The notes below the pieces were generated by a model. That model ran no database searches. It saw nothing but the letters and a program-made list of their open reading frames with translations, and was not told the DNA's origin. 64,000 nt of DNA from DYJK01 sp964464825. GTDB taxonomy: Bacteria > Bacteroidota > Ignavibacteria > Ignavibacteriales > Melioribacteraceae. The DNA lies in NCBI GenBank assembly GCA_964464825.1, contig CAYXKL010000001.1:62001-126000 (forward strand). The letters run 5' to 3'. The position numbers and the translations under genes are program-made. Shown piece after piece: positions 1-9,060 of this stretch (the first letter of the stretch is position 1; every line of letters begins with the position of its first letter).

Positions 1-1248
1 GGTTCCGTACTATACACCATTACAACGTTTGTTATCTTAGTAAATCTTTTATTTATTCTAGCTGCCGAACTTTTCGGAATTTCTGTTCTTTCTTCTTCAA
101 AATCAACACAAGATTTAACACGTTTCCTTCCATTTATTATCTACATCAGTTTTATACGGGTAATGAATAATTTATTTCTAAATAAATTAAGAGCTGATGA
201 GCAATCCGTATTCTACACAGTAATAACACTTATTAAAATTATCACTTTTATCGGATTGATCTTTTACACTGTAGTTTACTTAAAATTATCTGTATATGGT
301 ATAATGTATTCCTATCTGATTAGCGAGATGTTTGTACTTGTATCATTACTTCCGGGAATGATAATAAAAATGAAACCGGTAATTGAAAAAACTGCGTTGA
401 AAGTGGCATTAAAATTCGGCACTCCTCTTATTTTCAGTTCAATCGGAATTATGATTTTAAATTTAAGCGACCGGTACTTGATTAATTTTTATTTAAATCT
501 GGAAGAGGTTGGAACGTATGATATAGCTTATCGCATTGCCGGGATAGTAAATATGTTTTTGATATTGCCTTTCAATCAAGCAATGCTGCCTTCAGCTTTC
601 AAAGTTTATAGTGAACCCGGAAACAACCGTTATTTAAGTAAGCTTATGACTTATATGTGCTATGTTATTATTTGGGGCGGTCTGGCAATTTCTGTTTTCA
701 GTGAAGAAATAATTTTAATACTTGGCAATGAAAATTATTTAACCGCAAATATGTATATCCCATTAATTGTACTCGCTTATATTTTTAGTGCTATGAGGAA
801 TGTTGCATCTAATGGACTGCTGTTTGCACAAAAGACTTTTTTGATTGCACTGATTACAGTTGTCGCCGGAGTTCTGAATATCTGCCTCAACATAATCTTT
901 ATTCCCATCTATGGTACCATTGCAGCAGCTTACACAACTTTAATTTCATTTTTCATTTTTTATATCGTTACATTTTTAACTGCTGACAAGTATTATAAAA
1001 TCAGTTATGAAAATTTCAAGATATTTAAAATGATAATGCTCGGTATATTCTTGTTTGTTGTTCAAGAATTTATTCTTTTCGATAATTTTTTCTTAATGCT
1101 GTTAGAAAAGTTAATACTTGTTACAGCGTTCCCCTTTCTTCTCTTTCTAATTAGATTTTATGAAAAGATAGAACTCGAAACTATTAAGTCCAGTTTCAAA
1201 TCTTTAAAAAGTCCGGGACAAATAATTAAAAACTTGCTGAATCGATGA
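1..1248 (+). CDS. Polysaccharide flippase (Wzx/MATE-like), 5' partial
   Basis: This looks like a membrane flippase that moves lipid-linked oligosaccharide across the inner membrane. The reading frame is open from the first base, so the gene begins upstream of the window and about 415 codons are visible. The protein is almost entirely hydrophobic, with roughly ten predicted membrane spans separated by short charged loops, as in the MOP/Wzx superfamily. The stop overlaps the start of the next gene (ATGA at 1245), which suggests translational coupling. The neighbours are glycosyltransferases and a pseudaminic acid pathway, so the likely cargo is a repeat unit carrying that sugar. The cargo is inferred from context only. 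Confidence 0.85.
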   Translation, partial: GSVLYTITTFVILVNLLFILAAELFGISVLSSSKSTQDLTRFLPFIIYISFIRVMNNLFLNKLRADEQSVFYTVITLIKIITFIGLIFYTVVYLKLSVYGIMYSYLISEMFVLVSLLPGMIIKMKPVIEKTALKVALKFGTPLIFSSIGIMILNLSDRYLINFYLNLEEVGTYDIAYRIAGIVNMFLILPFNQAMLPSAFKVYSEPGNNRYLSKLMTYMCYVIIWGGLAISVFSEEIILILGNENYLTANMYIPLIVLAYIFSAMRNVASNGLLFAQKTFLIALITVVAGVLNICLNIIFIPIYGTIAAAYTTLISFFIFYIVTFLTADKYYKISYENFKIFKMIMLGIFLFVVQEFILFDNFFLMLLEKLILVTAFPFLLFLIRFYEKIELETIKSSFKSLKSPGQIIKNLLNR

Positions 1249-2147
1249 AGCCAAGAATATCAATAATAATATGTACATACAACCGTGAGAAGTTTCTGCC
1301 GAAAGCCCTTGCCTCGCTTGTCAATCAAACTATTCCTAAAAATGAATACGAAATTGTAATTGTAAATAATAACTCAACCGATAATACCGAGCAGATCTGC
1401 AAAGAATTTATTGCACACAATTCTGCACTCAATGTAAAATATGTAGTTGAAAAACAAAAAGGTTTATCGGCGGCTCGTAATAGAGGAATTATTGAATCAT
1501 CATCCGACTTATTTGCATTTATTGATGACGATGCAGAAGTTGAGAATAATTATCTCGAAACTGCAATCGAATTTTTTAATCAGTACCCAACTGTTTCTGC
1601 AATGGGCGGGAAAGTAATTCCTGTTTATGAAACCGGAAAGGAACCATCGTGGTTATCACCTCCGTTGTGGGGACTCGTAACAAAAGTCGATTGGGGTAAC
1701 AAAATAAGAAAATATCCGCCGAGCAAATATCCAGCCGGTTGCAGTATGGTTTTTAGAAAATCGGTTTTCAATCACACCGGAATGTTTAACACTGATCTTA
1801 ATTTACGAAGCGATGACAAATACATTTTCCGGCAGCTAGAAAAATTTGGAATGGAATTTTTATACTATCCCAAGCTTGTTGTGAAACATAACATTGATGC
1901 ATACCGCGTAAAGCTTGAATCGGTAAAAAAGATTTCACTTATTGTTGGTGCAAGCGAAAGGATGAGATTGAAAAATGCCGGTCTATTAATAAATTTTAAG
2001 AAAGTTGCTGAGTACAAACTGAAACTATTTGCTGCTTTAGTGATTGCTCTTTATTTTAGTTTTAAGTTTCAATTCAAGAAAGCAGAATATATAATTAGAA
2101 ACAGATGGTACACATTAATCGGCTATTTTAAAAAAGATATCTTATGA
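1245..2147 (+). CDS. Family 2 glycosyltransferase
   Basis: This is a 300-residue GT-A fold glycosyltransferase. The N-terminus carries the GT2 opening ISIIICTYNRE, and the metal- and nucleotide-sugar-binding acidic cluster is Asp94-Asp96 (FIDDDAE). A hydrophobic stretch at about residues 256-272 could anchor the C-terminus to the membrane. The gene overlaps the flippase before it and the gene after it by four bases each (ATGA), so all three probably form one transcript. It probably adds one sugar of the surface glycan on the cytoplasmic face. Donor and acceptor cannot be read from the sequence. Confidence 0.9.
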   Translation: MKPRISIIICTYNREKFLPKALASLVNQTIPKNEYEIVIVNNNSTDNTEQICKEFIAHNSALNVKYVVEKQKGLSAARNRGIIESSSDLFAFIDDDAEVENNYLETAIEFFNQYPTVSAMGGKVIPVYETGKEPSWLSPPLWGLVTKVDWGNKIRKYPPSKYPAGCSMVFRKSVFNHTGMFNTDLNLRSDDKYIFRQLEKFGMEFLYYPKLVVKHNIDAYRVKLESVKKISLIVGASERMRLKNAGLLINFKKVAEYKLKLFAALVIALYFSFKFQFKKAEYIIRNRWYTLIGYFKKDIL

Positions 2148-3007
2148 ATAAATTTCAACAATTTATTACAGAATTATTTCAGACATTGTTTTCACTTGTG
2201 AAGATTATTCTCCTTTCAAAATTTTTTGTTTCTTTGAAAAAGTATGGATCAACCGATGAAGAAGCTGTAATACTTGCCAATGGTCCATGTTTAACTAAAG
2301 ACCTTGAATTGAATTCGGATTTCATCTCTGTGCGAAAAAAATTTTGTGTTAATTTTTTTGCTGTGGCAAAAGAATATGAGGAACTCAAACCGGAATACTA
2401 CATTTTAGCGGCGCCGGAATTTTGGCTTTCAAAAACAAGCGACTACTTCAAACAGAAGAAAGTTGAATTGATAAAAAGTTTAGTTGAAAAAACTAAATGG
2501 AATCTCATTCTTTTAATTCCTTTTCAAGCTAAGAATTCCAACTTCCACAAAAATGTTGAATTAAATAAAAATATTAAATTCGTTTTTTATAATAATACTC
2601 CAGTAGAAGGTTTAAGTATATTCAATCGTATCTTTTTCAAATTGAATCTCGGAATGCCTCGTCCCCATAATGTTTTAAATCCATCAATTTTTTTAGCTCT
2701 GAATCTCGGATTTAAAAAAATATTTATCTTTGGCGCAGATCATTCATGGCATGAAGAAATTAAAGTGGATCAGGGCAATAAAGTTTCTGTAAATCACCAG
2801 CATTTTTATGATACGGGCACTGTTCAAATGCCAATGTACAAACTTGAAGGGGAACAATATTTCATCCACGATATTTTCCGTAAGCTCCATTTTGCATTTA
2901 AGGGCTATTTTGTATTAAAATATTATGCTGATCATTTAAATGCAAAAATTATAAACGCCAGTTCTAAAAGTTATATTGATGCGTTTGAAAAAATTGCTCT
3001 AAAATAA
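2144..3007 (+). CDS. Putative DUF115/GT42-like transferase
   Basis: No firm family name can be given to this 287-residue protein. It has a Rossmann-like start with ANGP (residues 45-48, in a VILANGPCL context) and a second motif, IFIFGADHSWH, ending at about residue 203. This N-terminal xGNGPSL-like loop, with a later SxFxALxLGxKxIxxxGxD motif, is the arrangement seen in DUF115/Maf proteins and in GT42 sialyltransferases. Both of those families move nonulosonic acids. The gene overlaps the GT2 gene and lies directly upstream of a CMP-pseudaminate pathway, so it is a good candidate for the pseudaminyl transferase. That role is inference. It could instead be an unrelated capsule-cluster protein. 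Confidence 0.55.
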   Translation: MNKFQQFITELFQTLFSLVKIILLSKFFVSLKKYGSTDEEAVILANGPCLTKDLELNSDFISVRKKFCVNFFAVAKEYEELKPEYYILAAPEFWLSKTSDYFKQKKVELIKSLVEKTKWNLILLIPFQAKNSNFHKNVELNKNIKFVFYNNTPVEGLSIFNRIFFKLNLGMPRPHNVLNPSIFLALNLGFKKIFIFGADHSWHEEIKVDQGNKVSVNHQHFYDTGTVQMPMYKLEGEQYFIHDIFRKLHFAFKGYFVLKYYADHLNAKIINASSKSYIDAFEKIALK

Positions 3008-3082
3008 CGTCTAATTCAATCCGGCTCTCTATCCAACAGACAAATAAATTTCATAAATTCGCTTAAGATAAAACGAGGAATT

Positions 3083-4105
3083 ATGAACGGTAAAACTATC
3101 CTAATTACCGGCGGAACCGGATCATTCGGTAAAAAATTTATTGAGACAGTACTTAAACGATACAATCCAAAAAAAATTATTATTTACAGCCGCGATGAAT
3201 TGAAACAGTTTGAAATGCAGCAAGATCCACGCTTCCATAAGAATGGTGTTTTGATGCGCTACTTTATAGGCGATGTACGCGATGAAAAAAGATTAACTAT
3301 GGCTATGACTGATGTTGATATTGTAGTTCATGCTGCTGCATTGAAGCAAGTTCCGGCAGCAGAGTACAATCCATTTGAAGCGGTTAAGACAAATATAATA
3401 GGCGGACAAAATGTAATTGATGCAAGTTTTGCGACTGGTGTTAAAAAAATTGTTGCACTCAGTACGGATAAAGCTGCCGCACCAATCAACCTTTACGGCG
3501 CAACAAAACTTACATCTGATAAACTTTTTATTGCGGCAAACAATTATCGCGGTGCACGCGATATAAAATTTTCTGTCGTCCGGTACGGAAATGTAATGGG
3601 AAGCCGCGGATCGGTAATTCCATTCTTTATTGAAAAGGCAAAAACGGGTACGCTTCCAATTACCGATGAACGGATGACACGTTTCAATATTACGCTTCAA
3701 GAAGGTGTTGATTTTGTTTTAATGGCACTCGATATAATGTGGGGCGGTGAATTATTCGTTCCGAAAATACCATCGTACAAAATTTTGGATCTCGCTAAAG
3801 CAATTGCACCAAATGCAAAAATCGAAAAAGTGGGTATTCGTCCCGGTGAAAAAATCCATGAAGAGATGATAACAGAAGCTGATGCGCTCAATACTATTGA
3901 ATTTGAAAAATATTTTGTAATTCTACCATCTGTTCAGCTTGGTGAAACTCCGGCATTGAAATTATGGGATACTGAAAAATTCAGGATGTCAAGTAATAGT
4001 CAGCCCGGTAAATTCTGCGACTTCGGATTCAAATATAACAGCGGCACAAATCCATGGTTTCTTTCTGTGGAGGAATTGAAAAGTTTGATCAATAATAATT
4101 TGTGA
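3083..4105 (+). CDS. pseB: UDP-GlcNAc 4,6-dehydratase (5-inverting), PseB
   Basis: PseB carries out the first step of pseudaminic acid synthesis: NADP-dependent 4,6-dehydration and C5 inversion of UDP-GlcNAc. The 340-residue protein is the soluble short form, without the N-terminal membrane domain of PglF/LegB enzymes. It has the dinucleotide-binding GGTGSFG near residue 9, and Tyr138 and Lys142 of the YxxxK pair inside the PseB-typical STDKAA..INLYGATK block. A ribosome site (CGAGGA) lies just before the ATG. The 76-base gap from the previous gene has no obvious terminator. The partner enzymes follow after an inserted element. Confidence 0.95.
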   Translation: MNGKTILITGGTGSFGKKFIETVLKRYNPKKIIIYSRDELKQFEMQQDPRFHKNGVLMRYFIGDVRDEKRLTMAMTDVDIVVHAAALKQVPAAEYNPFEAVKTNIIGGQNVIDASFATGVKKIVALSTDKAAAPINLYGATKLTSDKLFIAANNYRGARDIKFSVVRYGNVMGSRGSVIPFFIEKAKTGTLPITDERMTRFNITLQEGVDFVLMALDIMWGGELFVPKIPSYKILDLAKAIAPNAKIEKVGIRPGEKIHEEMITEADALNTIEFEKYFVILPSVQLGETPALKLWDTEKFRMSSNSQPGKFCDFGFKYNSGTNPWFLSVEELKSLINNNL

Positions 4106-4661
4106 TTAGTGGTTAGTGATTGGTGGTTAGATTGTGTTCTGGTTATCGGTGCTTCGGTTGTCAGTGTTTTAGTTATCGGTTATCAGTTATCTGGTAGAAT
4201 GGTGAGAGATGGAGAATAAAATAAAATCATTTGAGGATTTAGAAATATGGAAACTATCACATTCACTAGTGTTGGAGATTTATAAAATTATAAAATCATT
4301 TCCAAAAACTGAAAATTATATTCTTACAAAGCAGATAATTAGATCAGCGCAATCTATTCCAGCAAATATTGCCGAGGGCATGGGAAGATTTTCTAAAAAA
4401 GAACTAACTCAGTTTTTGGTTATCGCCAGAGGTTCAGTCGAAGAAACTAAATACCATTTAATTTTTGCTAAAGATTTAGGTTATATTGATGTAAATATTT
4501 TCGAAAACTTAAAAAACAATTACACTCTTTTAGGAAAAAAGATTAATTCATTAATCTCTTCTATCAAATCCAAATGAAAAAGAAAAAATCAAATATTTCA
4601 ACCAGATCAACTTATAATCGACAAACAATAACTGATAACCAGAACACCAACAACCGACCAC
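4106..4661 (+). mobile_element. IVP-type insertion with GGTTATC-rich inverted arms
   Basis: A block of about 550 bases separates pseB from the conserved part of pseC. It contains a four-helix-bundle gene flanked by low-complexity DNA rich in GGTTAGTG and GGTTATCAGTTATC words. The left arm GTGTTCTGGTTATC (4134-4147) is matched perfectly by its reverse complement GATAACCAGAACAC at 4634-4647, and the similarity continues outward to GGTGGT (about 4122) and ACCACC (about 4661). Together this looks like a small non-autonomous element carrying an IVP gene. No transposase or clear target-site duplication is visible, and the boundaries are approximate. Confidence 0.6.
4209..4577 (+). CDS. Four-helix-bundle protein (23S rRNA IVP family)
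   Basis: This 122-residue protein belongs to the S23/IVP four-helix-bundle family, first known from intervening sequences in 23S rRNA genes and also found scattered in Bacteroidetes-Chlorobi genomes. Family marks are FEDLEIWKLSHSL near the start, then RSAQSIPANIAEGMGR and ARGSVEETKYHL in the middle. Its biochemical role is unknown. It lies inside inverted repeats between pseB and pseC, and its stop overlaps the pseC start (ATGA at 4574). Translation of pseC may therefore now depend on this gene. It plays no known part in sugar synthesis. Confidence 0.85.
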   Translation: MENKIKSFEDLEIWKLSHSLVLEIYKIIKSFPKTENYILTKQIIRSAQSIPANIAEGMGRFSKKELTQFLVIARGSVEETKYHLIFAKDLGYIDVNIFENLKNNYTLLGKKINSLISSIKSK

Positions 4662-5836
4662 CGAAAATCTATTATTACGGTAAACAAACAATAGATGATT
4701 CCGATGTTGCACATGTTGCAAAGGTTTTAAAATCGCAGTTGATTACCCAGGGACCGCAAGCACAAAAATTTGAGGAAGAACTTTGCAAATATTTTGGAGC
4801 CAAGTATGCTTCTGTTGCTGCAAACGGAACTGCCGCTCTGCATCTTATTGCTTTAGGATTAGGATGGAAAAAAGATGATATAGTAATCACTTCTCCAATT
4901 ACCTTTTTAGCAAGTGCCAATTGTGCAATTTACGTCGGTGCTAAAGTTGATTTTGCAGATATAGATCCGAAAACATATACAATCGATCCCGCCAAGCTCG
5001 AATCGAAACTGAAATTTTATGAATCGCAAAACAAAAAAGTTAAAGCAGTTGTTGCTATTGATTTTTCCGGTCATCCATGCGATTGGGATTCACTTCTTCT
5101 ATTAAAAAAGAGATATGGTTTCCAATTGGTTAACGATTTCTGCCACGCACTCGGTTCGGAATATAAAGGCGATCTACAGTTTGCAGTTAAATATGCCGAT
5201 GCTGTCAATCTCAGTTTTCATCCGGTTAAACATATTACAACTGGAGAAGGTGGAGCCGTTCTAACAAACAATTCTGATCTTGATAAACGCATAAAAATTC
5301 TACGCACTCACGGGATGACTAAAGATGATGCGATGCTCGAAAAGAATGATGGTCCATGGTATTACGAAATGCACGAGCCCGGATTTAATTACAGAATTAC
5401 AGATTTTCAATGTGCGCTTGGAATCAATCAACTTAAAAAAATAAATAAGTTCGTAGCCAAACGAAGGAGTATAGCACAATTTTATGATAAGTTTTTTTAT
5501 GGTAAATCTGACTACATTATTCCAACCGTTTCTAAAAAAGTAAAACATGCATATCATCTTTATCCGCTTCAAATAAAATTTGATGAATTGAAGATTGATA
5601 AAAGTGAGTTTTACAACAGACTGAAAGAGAACGGAGTGGTATTTCAAGTTCATTACATTCCCGTTCATCTGCAACCATATTACAGAAATACCTTTGGATT
5701 TAAGCCTGGTGATTTTCCGATAGCAGAAAAATTTTATGAAAGAGAAATATCAATTCCAATCTATCCATCACTAACAAAGACAGATTTAAAGTTTATCACA
5801 TCCGCAATTGAAAAAACATTAGCAAAGATGAAATGA
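4574..5836 (+). CDS. pseC: UDP-sugar 4-aminotransferase, PseC
   Basis: PseC is the PLP-dependent DegT/DnrJ/EryC1-type aminotransferase that aminates the 4-keto sugar made by PseB. The PLP-binding lysine is Lys219 in the SFHPVKHITTGEGG motif. Homologues normally start close to the (I)YYGKQTID segment, which here begins at about residue 32. The first 31 residues are rich in Lys, Asn, Thr and Arg and are encoded by the tail and right arm of the IVP element. No ATG, GTG or TTG codon lies between that leader and the conserved domain, so the fused start seems to be the only one. The ATGA overlaps with the gene on either side suggest coupling. Confidence 0.93.
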   Translation: MKKKKSNISTRSTYNRQTITDNQNTNNRPPKIYYYGKQTIDDSDVAHVAKVLKSQLITQGPQAQKFEEELCKYFGAKYASVAANGTAALHLIALGLGWKKDDIVITSPITFLASANCAIYVGAKVDFADIDPKTYTIDPAKLESKLKFYESQNKKVKAVVAIDFSGHPCDWDSLLLLKKRYGFQLVNDFCHALGSEYKGDLQFAVKYADAVNLSFHPVKHITTGEGGAVLTNNSDLDKRIKILRTHGMTKDDAMLEKNDGPWYYEMHEPGFNYRITDFQCALGINQLKKINKFVAKRRSIAQFYDKFFYGKSDYIIPTVSKKVKHAYHLYPLQIKFDELKIDKSEFYNRLKENGVVFQVHYIPVHLQPYYRNTFGFKPGDFPIAEKFYEREISIPIYPSLTKTDLKFITSAIEKTLAKMK

Positions 5837-7287
5837 AAGTTTCGATTATCACAGAAGGATTCCAAAATACGGGTTATGGACACATAACTCGGTGTCTCTC
5901 TTTATGTCAAGCTTTTGAAGAGAGAAATATTTATCCATCTCTTTTTATAAACGGTGATGAAACTTCAAAGGCATTTGCACCGGGCAAACAAATAAAATTG
6001 ATTGATTGGCTCCAAAATCCTACAAAGCTGATTGGCGATATTAAGAACAGCGATATTTTAATTATCGATTCCTATCTTGCCGGACGAGAGCATTATGAAA
6101 ATTTTTCAAAGCTTGCTATTCTTTCATTATATATCGATGACAATTTAAGAATCGATTATCCAGATGGAATTATTTTGAACGGAACAATCAATGCTGAAAA
6201 TTTCCATTATAAAAAAGAATCGGGAAAAGAATTTCTGCTTGGTTCAAAGTTTATTCCAATAAGAAAAGAGTTCTGGAATTTACCACCGAGAAAAATCAAT
6301 CAAGAACTCACCTCGATACTTATCACGTTCGGTGGACAAGATATAAAAAATTTAACTTTACCTACTGTGAAATCTATACACGAACATTTTCCACATTTAA
6401 CTATCAACGTTGTAAATGCCGGTGGTAAAACTTCCAATGATAAACTTACTCTCGATGAAAAGATTAATGTTTGGAATTCTATAGAAGCAGATAAAATGCT
6501 TGAGCTGATGCTGAATTCCGATGCAGCAATTTCGGCAGCCGGGCAGACTTTGTACGAACTTGCTGTAACCGGTACACCAACAATTGCAATTTCGGTAGCA
6601 GAAAATCAAAAGAGTAATATTACCGGATGGAAGAAGAGCGGATTTTTGATCGATACAATTTATTACAACGATATAAATCTTCGCCGGAAAATTATCGAAC
6701 AGATAGAAGCATTGCGCTCGATAAAATTGAGAAAAAAATTGAGCAGTATTGGGAAAGATAAAGTTGATGGAGAGGGTTCTAATCGTGTAATTGATTTTTT
6801 AATTTATAAATATTGTAGTGAAAATAACTTCTATTTAAGGCAAGCTGTTAAGGCCGATTCAAAAATCGTCTTTGAATTATCTAATGATCCAGTTGTACGC
6901 TCACAATCAATTAATACCGAGATGATTGAGCTAAAGGACCATCAAGAATGGTTCGCAAAGAAAATCTACGAAAAAGATTATCTTTTTCTTTTAGCATTCA
7001 CAATTAAATATGAATTAATCGGGCAAGTACGTTTCCAAATAGAGAATAGTAATGCAGTTGTAAGTATAAGTATTACACAGAAATTCCGGGGAAAAGGATT
7101 TTCAAAAAAAATTCTTAAGCGCGCATGTGCAAAAGTTTTTTCGGAAACAAAAGTTAATTCAATCGTTGCTTTTATTAAGCCAGATAACACTGCATCAATT
7201 AAAGGATTTTTATCTGCTGGATTTGTTTATTCATCAGATCAATTAATAAACAATACTAACTTTGCAAAATATATTCTCAGGAAATAG
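5833..7287 (+). CDS. pseG: PseG-PseH fusion: UDP-sugar hydrolase plus N-acetyltransferase
   Basis: This 484-residue protein joins two pathway steps. Residues 1 to about 325 match PseG, a GT-B-like hydrolase that removes UDP from the 2,4-diacetamido-trideoxy-altrose. The GYGHITRC motif near residue 15 holds its family-typical GxGHxxR residues. Residues from about 330 to the end form a GNAT domain with the RxKGFSKKIL-like acetyl-CoA loop. It corresponds to PseH, which acetylates the 4-amino group before hydrolysis. No separate pseH exists nearby, so the fusion completes the pathway. The start overlaps the pseC stop by four bases. Assigning the GNAT half to PseH rests on context and family likeness. 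Confidence 0.9.
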   Translation: MKVSIITEGFQNTGYGHITRCLSLCQAFEERNIYPSLFINGDETSKAFAPGKQIKLIDWLQNPTKLIGDIKNSDILIIDSYLAGREHYENFSKLAILSLYIDDNLRIDYPDGIILNGTINAENFHYKKESGKEFLLGSKFIPIRKEFWNLPPRKINQELTSILITFGGQDIKNLTLPTVKSIHEHFPHLTINVVNAGGKTSNDKLTLDEKINVWNSIEADKMLELMLNSDAAISAAGQTLYELAVTGTPTIAISVAENQKSNITGWKKSGFLIDTIYYNDINLRRKIIEQIEALRSIKLRKKLSSIGKDKVDGEGSNRVIDFLIYKYCSENNFYLRQAVKADSKIVFELSNDPVVRSQSINTEMIELKDHQEWFAKKIYEKDYLFLLAFTIKYELIGQVRFQIENSNAVVSISITQKFRGKGFSKKILKRACAKVFSETKVNSIVAFIKPDNTASIKGFLSAGFVYSSDQLINNTNFAKYILRK

Positions 7288-7292
7288 AGATT

Positions 7293-8327
7293 ATGCTAAT
7301 AGATAAATTTGATATTTCGAAAAAAGTATTTGTAATTGCAGAGCTTTCTGCAAACCACAATCAACAATTTGAAATTGCAAAGAGATCAATCGCAGCAATT
7401 AAAGAATGCGGTGCAGATGCTGTTAAATTGCAGACTTACACACCTGATACAATTACAATCAACAGCAACAAAGATTATTTCAAAATCAAACAAGGAACTA
7501 TTTGGGACGGGACTACCCTTTACCAACTTTATCAACAAGCATACACACCGTGGGAATGGCAGCCCGAATTGAAAAAGGTTGCGGAAGAATTAGGATTGAT
7601 TTGTTTTTCATCCCCGTTTGATAAAACTGCTGTTGATTTTTTAGAAAAGATGAATGTACCGGCTTACAAAATTGCATCATTTGAAATTGTTGATATACCG
7701 CTAATTGAATATGCCGCATCAAAAGGAAAGCCGATGATAATATCAACCGGTATTGCTACAGAGGTTGAAATTAAAGATGCTATCGATGCTTGTAAAAGAA
7801 TGAAAAATGAACAGATCATTCTTTTAAAATGTACATCCGAATATCCCACTCCTTTTGAAGATGCAAATTTAAATTCAATTCCTTACATGAAAGAAAAGTT
7901 TAAAGTTCAAGTCGGACTTTCCGATCATACTTTGGGAACAACTATCCCAATAGCTGCTGTTGCGCTCGGTGCAAGAGTTATTGAGAAACATTTTATTATC
8001 GATAAAAAAATCGGCGGACCTGATTCATCATTTTCACTAGAACCGGGTGAATTCAAAAAAATGGTTGATGAAATTAGAATTGTTGAAAAATCTTTGGGCA
8101 AAGCTGGCTTTGAATTATCAGATAAAATTAAAACAAGCCGTAAATTTGCCCGTTCACTTTTTGCAGTAAAGGATATTAAAGCTGGAGAAATACTGAGTAA
8201 TGAAAATATAAAATCAATTCGGCCTTCCGATGGACTATCCCCGAAATTTTTGAAAGATGTAATCGGCAAAAGAGCTAAAAGTAATATTGAAAAAGGAACA
8301 CCACTTAATTGGAATTTAATTGAGTAA
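7293..8327 (+). CDS. pseI: Pseudaminic acid synthase, PseI
   Basis: PseI condenses the free trideoxy-hexose with phosphoenolpyruvate to form pseudaminic acid. The 344-residue length and layout fit the NeuB/PseI family. There is an N-terminal TIM barrel with AELSANHN near residue 20, a metal-binding GARVIEKHF segment near residue 230, and a C-terminal SAF (antifreeze-like) domain from about residue 285 that contains SLFAVKDIKAGE. The SANHNQ form of the N-terminal motif is closer to PseI than to NeuB sialate synthases. The gene starts five bases after the pseG-pseH stop and overlaps the next gene. Confidence 0.94.
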   Translation: MLIDKFDISKKVFVIAELSANHNQQFEIAKRSIAAIKECGADAVKLQTYTPDTITINSNKDYFKIKQGTIWDGTTLYQLYQQAYTPWEWQPELKKVAEELGLICFSSPFDKTAVDFLEKMNVPAYKIASFEIVDIPLIEYAASKGKPMIISTGIATEVEIKDAIDACKRMKNEQIILLKCTSEYPTPFEDANLNSIPYMKEKFKVQVGLSDHTLGTTIPIAAVALGARVIEKHFIIDKKIGGPDSSFSLEPGEFKKMVDEIRIVEKSLGKAGFELSDKIKTSRKFARSLFAVKDIKAGEILSNENIKSIRPSDGLSPKFLKDVIGKRAKSNIEKGTPLNWNLIE

Positions 8328-9060
8328 AATTACAGCAATAGTACAAGCAAGAATTGGGTCAACACGTCTGCCTGGAAAAATTCTAAAAGAACTTTCCGGA
8401 AAATCGGTATTATGGCACGTTGTGAATCGTTTATCACATTCAAAGCTCTGCAATAAGATTGTTATTGCAACAACAACTGAACCGGAAGATGATGTAGTTG
8501 AAAATTACTGTGTAGAAAATAATTTTCCGTACTACCGGGGCAGTTCCGAAAATGTACTTTCTCGTTATTACGAGACAGCAAAAGTATTTGGTGCAGAAAT
8601 AATTATACGCATCACTTCCGATTGCCCACTAATTGATCCCGAAATTATTGATAAGATGCTTGAACAATTCCTTTCTGAAAAATCTAAAATTGATTACATG
8701 AGCAATGTTTTCCCGCGTATGTTTCCGCGCGGACTTGATACAGAGATTTTCACTTGCGATGCTCTCGAAATATCATTCAATAATGCGGTCAATCAAAACG
8801 ATCTTGAACATGTTACTCCATATATTTATCAGCACCCCGAAAAATTTAAGATCAAAAACTTTGCGAATGATAAAGATCTATCATTTCATAGATGGACGAT
8901 TGATACAACGGAAGATTATGAATTGATAAAAAGCATTTATAATAAACTCTACGAATCGGGAAAAATATTTTTACTTAATGATATATTAAAACTTTTCGAC
9001 GAACACCCTGAATTAATAAAAATAAATCAGAATGTAAAACAAAAGAATTTAGGAGAATAA
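8320..9060 (+). CDS. pseF: SpsF-type cytidylyltransferase, likely CMP-pseudaminate synthase
   Basis: This 246-residue protein is a nucleotidyltransferase of the SpsF branch, with the nucleotide-binding start VQARIGSTRLPGK and the acidic motif ITSDCPLID. It takes the place of a canonical PseF/NeuA, which would begin with IPARGGSK. Because it closes an otherwise complete pathway, it probably activates pseudaminic acid with CTP. That role is inferred from position. The start is a TTG codon at 8320, eight bases inside pseI, so translation is probably coupled. The next gene starts right after the stop codon. Confidence 0.82.
   Translation: MSKITAIVQARIGSTRLPGKILKELSGKSVLWHVVNRLSHSKLCNKIVIATTTEPEDDVVENYCVENNFPYYRGSSENVLSRYYETAKVFGAEIIIRITSDCPLIDPEIIDKMLEQFLSEKSKIDYMSNVFPRMFPRGLDTEIFTCDALEISFNNAVNQNDLEHVTPYIYQHPEKFKIKNFANDKDLSFHRWTIDTTEDYELIKSIYNKLYESGKIFLLNDILKLFDEHPELIKINQNVKQKNLGE

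Noticed and set aside
3293..3700. Antisense open frame of 135 codons inside pseB
   Set aside because: It lies fully within pseB on the other strand, has no ribosome site and encodes a Cys- and Ile-rich string without domain signs.
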